From Candidatus Saccharimonadota bacterium (GTDB lineage Bacteria; Patescibacteriota; Saccharimonadia; Saccharimonadales; Saccharimonadaceae): a stretch of DNA of 52,068 nucleotides. Every line of letters begins with the position of its first letter. The stretch's first letter is position 1. The position numbers and the translations under genes were made by a program. The stretch is taken from positions 1 to 52,068 of the forward strand of contig CAJPLV010000006.1 in assembly GCA_905371715.1 (NCBI GenBank). The letters run 5' to 3'. This document shows positions 50,338 through 52,068 of this stretch, one piece after another. The notes beneath the pieces are model-generated. The model saw only the letters and a list, made by a program, of their open reading frames with translations, was not told the origin of the DNA and made no database searches.

Positions 50338-51394
50338 TTTTCTCCAGATACTTTTGTCGAATTTCGTCAATCAACACACCGTCGATATACCAAAATGTCC
50401 AGCCGTTGCATGACGGTTGGTTTTGTAAGACTGCGCCGACTTTATGAATAGAACCCTCGATATCGCCACTTTTGAGCGAACCGTTGGCGGTAACAACTGC
50501 GGAGTATTTGCCGTCTTTGCTGGTGAGTGTAATACCCGCTTTGATGAGTCCAATATCAACCAGTAGACCAAATGCAACACGCGGCGCTTTTGCTTCTAAT
50601 TTGCTCGTAATGAGCGTTTCGTCGAGAGGCGTCGTGTCGGTAAGTCGCTTTTTGGCGACTTTAACGTAGGTGCTGTCGCGTTCAATAACAATGTAAGAAC
50701 GCCCGAGCTCTTTTGCGGCAACTGCCGTCGTGCCGCTGCCGAGAAATGGGTCAAGCACAATGTCGCCCGGCTTTGTAGTCGCATTGATAATTCGGCGAAG
50801 CAATGCAAGCGGTTTTTGTGTCGAGTGAGCTTTTTCACCGTTAATTTTAATCCGCTCTTTACCGCTGCAAATCGGAATTAACCAATCACTGCGCATCTGC
50901 TTATCTTCGTTGTGGGCTTTCATAGTTTTATAATTAAAAGTCGGCTTTGATTTCTCAGATTTTCCAGCCCATATTAGCGTTTCGTGCGAATTGTTAAAGC
51001 GCGTGCCTTTGAAGTTTGGCATGGGGTTTGTCTTAACCCAAAGAGTGTCATTCAAAATCCAGTAATCGAGGTCTTGCAAGATTTTACCAACGCGAAAGAT
51101 ATTGTGATAGCTACCAATTACCCAAAGCGAGCCGTTGTCCTTGAGGACGCGGCGACACTCGGTGAGCCATTTGGTCGTAAAATCATCATAAGCAGCAAAG
51201 CTATCATATTTATCCCAGTCGTCATCAACCGCAGATACTTTTGTATTATTTGGTCGCCACAAATCGCCTTTGAGCTGCAAGTTGTACGGCGGATCGGCAA
51301 AAACAAGATCAATCGACTTGTCTGGCAGTGTTTTTAATAATTCTATGCAGTCGCCTTGTAGTACGACGTTGGTTTCTAGTAATTTTTTACTCAT
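50327..51394 (-). CDS. Adenine DNA methyltransferase, CcrM/HinfI type (GANTC)
   Basis: A 355-residue beta-class N6-adenine methyltransferase. Motif IV is DPPYNLQLKGDLWRPN (34-49), followed by VDDDWDKYDSFAAYDDFT as in CcrM and M.HinfI. Motif I is LDPFLGSGTTAVAA (215-228), binding S-adenosylmethionine. The C-terminal ~90 residues form a RAMA domain, as in CcrM, ending NGWTFWYIDGVLIDEIRQKY. It should methylate GANTC. It is the first gene after the structured RNA leader and overlaps the endonuclease gene. AAAGG lies close to the ATG at 51394. Confidence 0.92.
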   Translation of the reverse strand: MSKKLLETNVVLQGDCIELLKTLPDKSIDLVFADPPYNLQLKGDLWRPNNTKVSAVDDDWDKYDSFAAYDDFTTKWLTECRRVLKDNGSLWVIGSYHNIFRVGKILQDLDYWILNDTLWVKTNPMPNFKGTRFNNSHETLIWAGKSEKSKPTFNYKTMKAHNEDKQMRSDWLIPICSGKERIKINGEKAHSTQKPLALLRRIINATTKPGDIVLDPFLGSGTTAVAAKELGRSYIVIERDSTYVKVAKKRLTDTTPLDETLITSKLEAKAPRVAFGLLVDIGLIKAGITLTSKDGKYSAVVTANGSLKSGDIEGSIHKVGAVLQNQPSCNGWTFWYIDGVLIDEIRQKYLEKKYA

Positions 51395-51441
51395 GGACGC
51401 CTTTGAGTTTTAAGTTGATTTATCTTGAGTAAAGTCCGCGT

Positions 51442-51471
51442 ATAAAAAACGGACACCTACTCTAGGCGTCC
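51442..51471 (-). terminator. Intrinsic terminator before the methyltransferase gene
   Basis: Minus strand GGACGCCTA-GAG-TAGGTGTCC followed by GTTTTTTATA. It lies about 50 bp upstream of the methyltransferase start, so it must be read through or bypassed. Confidence 0.75.
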
Positions 51472-51580
51472 AACCAACAATTGGGATTTGAACCAAAAGT
51501 TTTTCGAGCAAGTGCCCGTTTTTCTGGTTCAAATACCAAAATACTGGGAAAATCCCTAAGATGTTAATTGTTGGTTGGAC
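51442..51580 (-). ncRNA. Structured RNA leader upstream of the methyltransferase
   Basis: A minus-strand element of about 139 nt. Its first 15 bases pair perfectly with bases further on (51566-51580 with 51468-51482). Inside are TTTGAACCA/TGGTTCAAA and a CGGGCA/TGCTCG hairpin. The 3' end is an intrinsic terminator (51442-51471) whose stem shares GGAC with the outer helix. An extended -10 (TGATATAAT) places the start at the first base of the outer stem. GGTTCAAATCCC mimics a tRNA T-arm. It may be an independent small RNA or an attenuator for the restriction-modification operon; no known riboswitch class is recognised. Confidence 0.55.
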
Positions 51581-51586
51581 TTCTTT

Positions 51587-51592
51587 ATTATA
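51587..51592 (-). promoter_or_regulatory. Extended -10 box for the structured RNA
   Basis: TATAAT preceded by TGA (TGnTATAAT). The predicted start is at about 51580. Confidence 0.55.
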
Positions 51593-51654
51593 TCATTTCT
51601 TGCATGCTCATAGAATAAACACGCAAGAAATCCGCCAATGTTGCTAAAGCAACA

Positions 51655-51839
51655 GCGCACCCGCCCAGAACACCCTTTACCTTTTTTCTAATAAAATCAC
51701 GGCGGGGGAAATTACAAAAAATATGCAAAGGGTTTTCTGGGCTGGAGCGCAGCACGGCTTGCCGTGCTAGGCGGCGTGGCTCACAGTTTTTAACATTTTG
51801 TGCTAAAATAGGTTCTAGCGGAGTTGTAAAATTCCACCA
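51655..51839 (-). repeat. Right 185-bp inverted repeat of the defence cassette
   Basis: Reverse complement of 46891-47075, without a difference that I can see. Includes the reversed MITE-like nested element (about 51663-51742). Confidence 0.93.
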
Positions 51840-52068
51840 AAAAAGTATTTTTCAGAGAATTCAGGCGCGCCAGCGCCTGTTTTTCTAGTGTTTTGCGTAG
51901 CAAAACCCAAATTCCAAAGGGGGGAGAAATTTTTGGGGCAGCCGTAGGCTGCACCTTTTTGGATTTTAGCCACCACGAGCGGATTTACAAGTAGAAGTCT
52001 TGCGTGTTTGGTTTTTGCTCTTGCATACTTGTTCCCTCAACTTAAATAGCCGCTCCGCTGGACACAAT
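51840..52068. other. Gene-free right flank with clustered hairpins
   Basis: No coding sequence is seen. Hairpins present are CAGGCGC-GCCA-GCGCCTG followed by TTTTT (51862-51884, a plus-strand terminator), GTTTTGC-GTA-GCAAAAC (about 51890-51906) and GCAGCC-GTA-GGCTGC (about 51939-51953). The last ~100 bases show nothing further. Confidence 0.5.

Noticed and set aside
51442..51580. T-box riboswitch, tmRNA or retron RNA
   Set aside because: The T-box AGGGTGGNACCGCG core, a tmRNA tag frame and a reverse transcriptase gene are all absent. The element is kept as an unclassified structured RNA.
1..52068. CRISPR array
   Set aside because: No series of regularly spaced direct repeats and no cas-like protein was seen.

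Overview
The window looks like a chromosomal segment of a Saccharibacteria (TM7, Patescibacteria/CPR) type genome. The evidence is compact genes with many 4-bp overlaps, standard TGA stops, family members known to me from that lineage (a NrdD/NrdG pair as the only ribonucleotide reductase in view, MurF, RarA, an SPFH protein, many lineage-restricted membrane and hypothetical proteins), and translation signals that are often leaderless. The phylum call is inference, because no 16S rRNA is present.

Layout. 1-461 is the 5' part of pheT. 539-9534 is an accessory block lying between pheT and pheS: an ABC exporter pair, a divergent pair of paralogous unknown genes (one frameshifted), a decayed gene tail, and a tightly overlapping five-gene operon (ATP-grasp ligase, GT4 glycosyltransferase with two frameshifts, sugar nucleotidyltransferase, NUDIX hydrolase, Ere/ChaN/TraB-like protein). 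9607-14129 holds pheS, a small membrane protein, an atypical aquaporin-family channel, RmuC, a membrane protein and a PAP2 phosphatase. 14148-18283 is an anaerobic ribonucleotide reductase operon (nrdD, nrdG, a ferredoxin-reductase-like flavoprotein and a four-cysteine protein) with NrdR-like boxes upstream. 18592-23643 has a small exported protein, hisS, two large divergent unknown genes (one interrupted at a G8 tract) and tRNA-Gln. 24410-28356 is a translation cluster (trmD, KH protein, rpsP, rnc, NUDIX, nusB, rpmF) without rimM. 28503-34394 carries a lipoprotein, leuS with an inserted ASCH-like domain, a membrane-anchored protein and murF. 34477-38399 has tRNA-Phe, a second ABC exporter with a PadR repressor, and two tRNA-Gly genes. 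38565-46564 has an SPFH protein, rarA, an alpha-glucosidase/trehalase pair, a tiny 12-codon transcription unit, typA and a DUF2798-like protein. tRNA-Ala then abuts a defence cassette.

The most striking system is 46891-51839. A GANTC-type (CcrM/HinfI-like) methyltransferase, a PD-(D/E)xK endonuclease and a PrrC/RloC-like ATPase with a zinc-hook CxxC are enclosed between 185-bp inverted repeats that appear identical. The methyltransferase is preceded by a structured RNA element whose outer 15-bp stem starts at the predicted transcription start and overlaps an intrinsic terminator. No transposase or integrase is visible.

A second genome-wide feature is that about seventeen first-in-unit genes have a -10 box only 6-9 nt before the start codon, so their mRNAs should be leaderless or nearly so. 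Genes with a clear Shine-Dalgarno form a separate class (nrdD, rpsP, rpmF, the KH protein, the aquaporin, the SPFH protein, DUF2798 and the 12-codon ORF).
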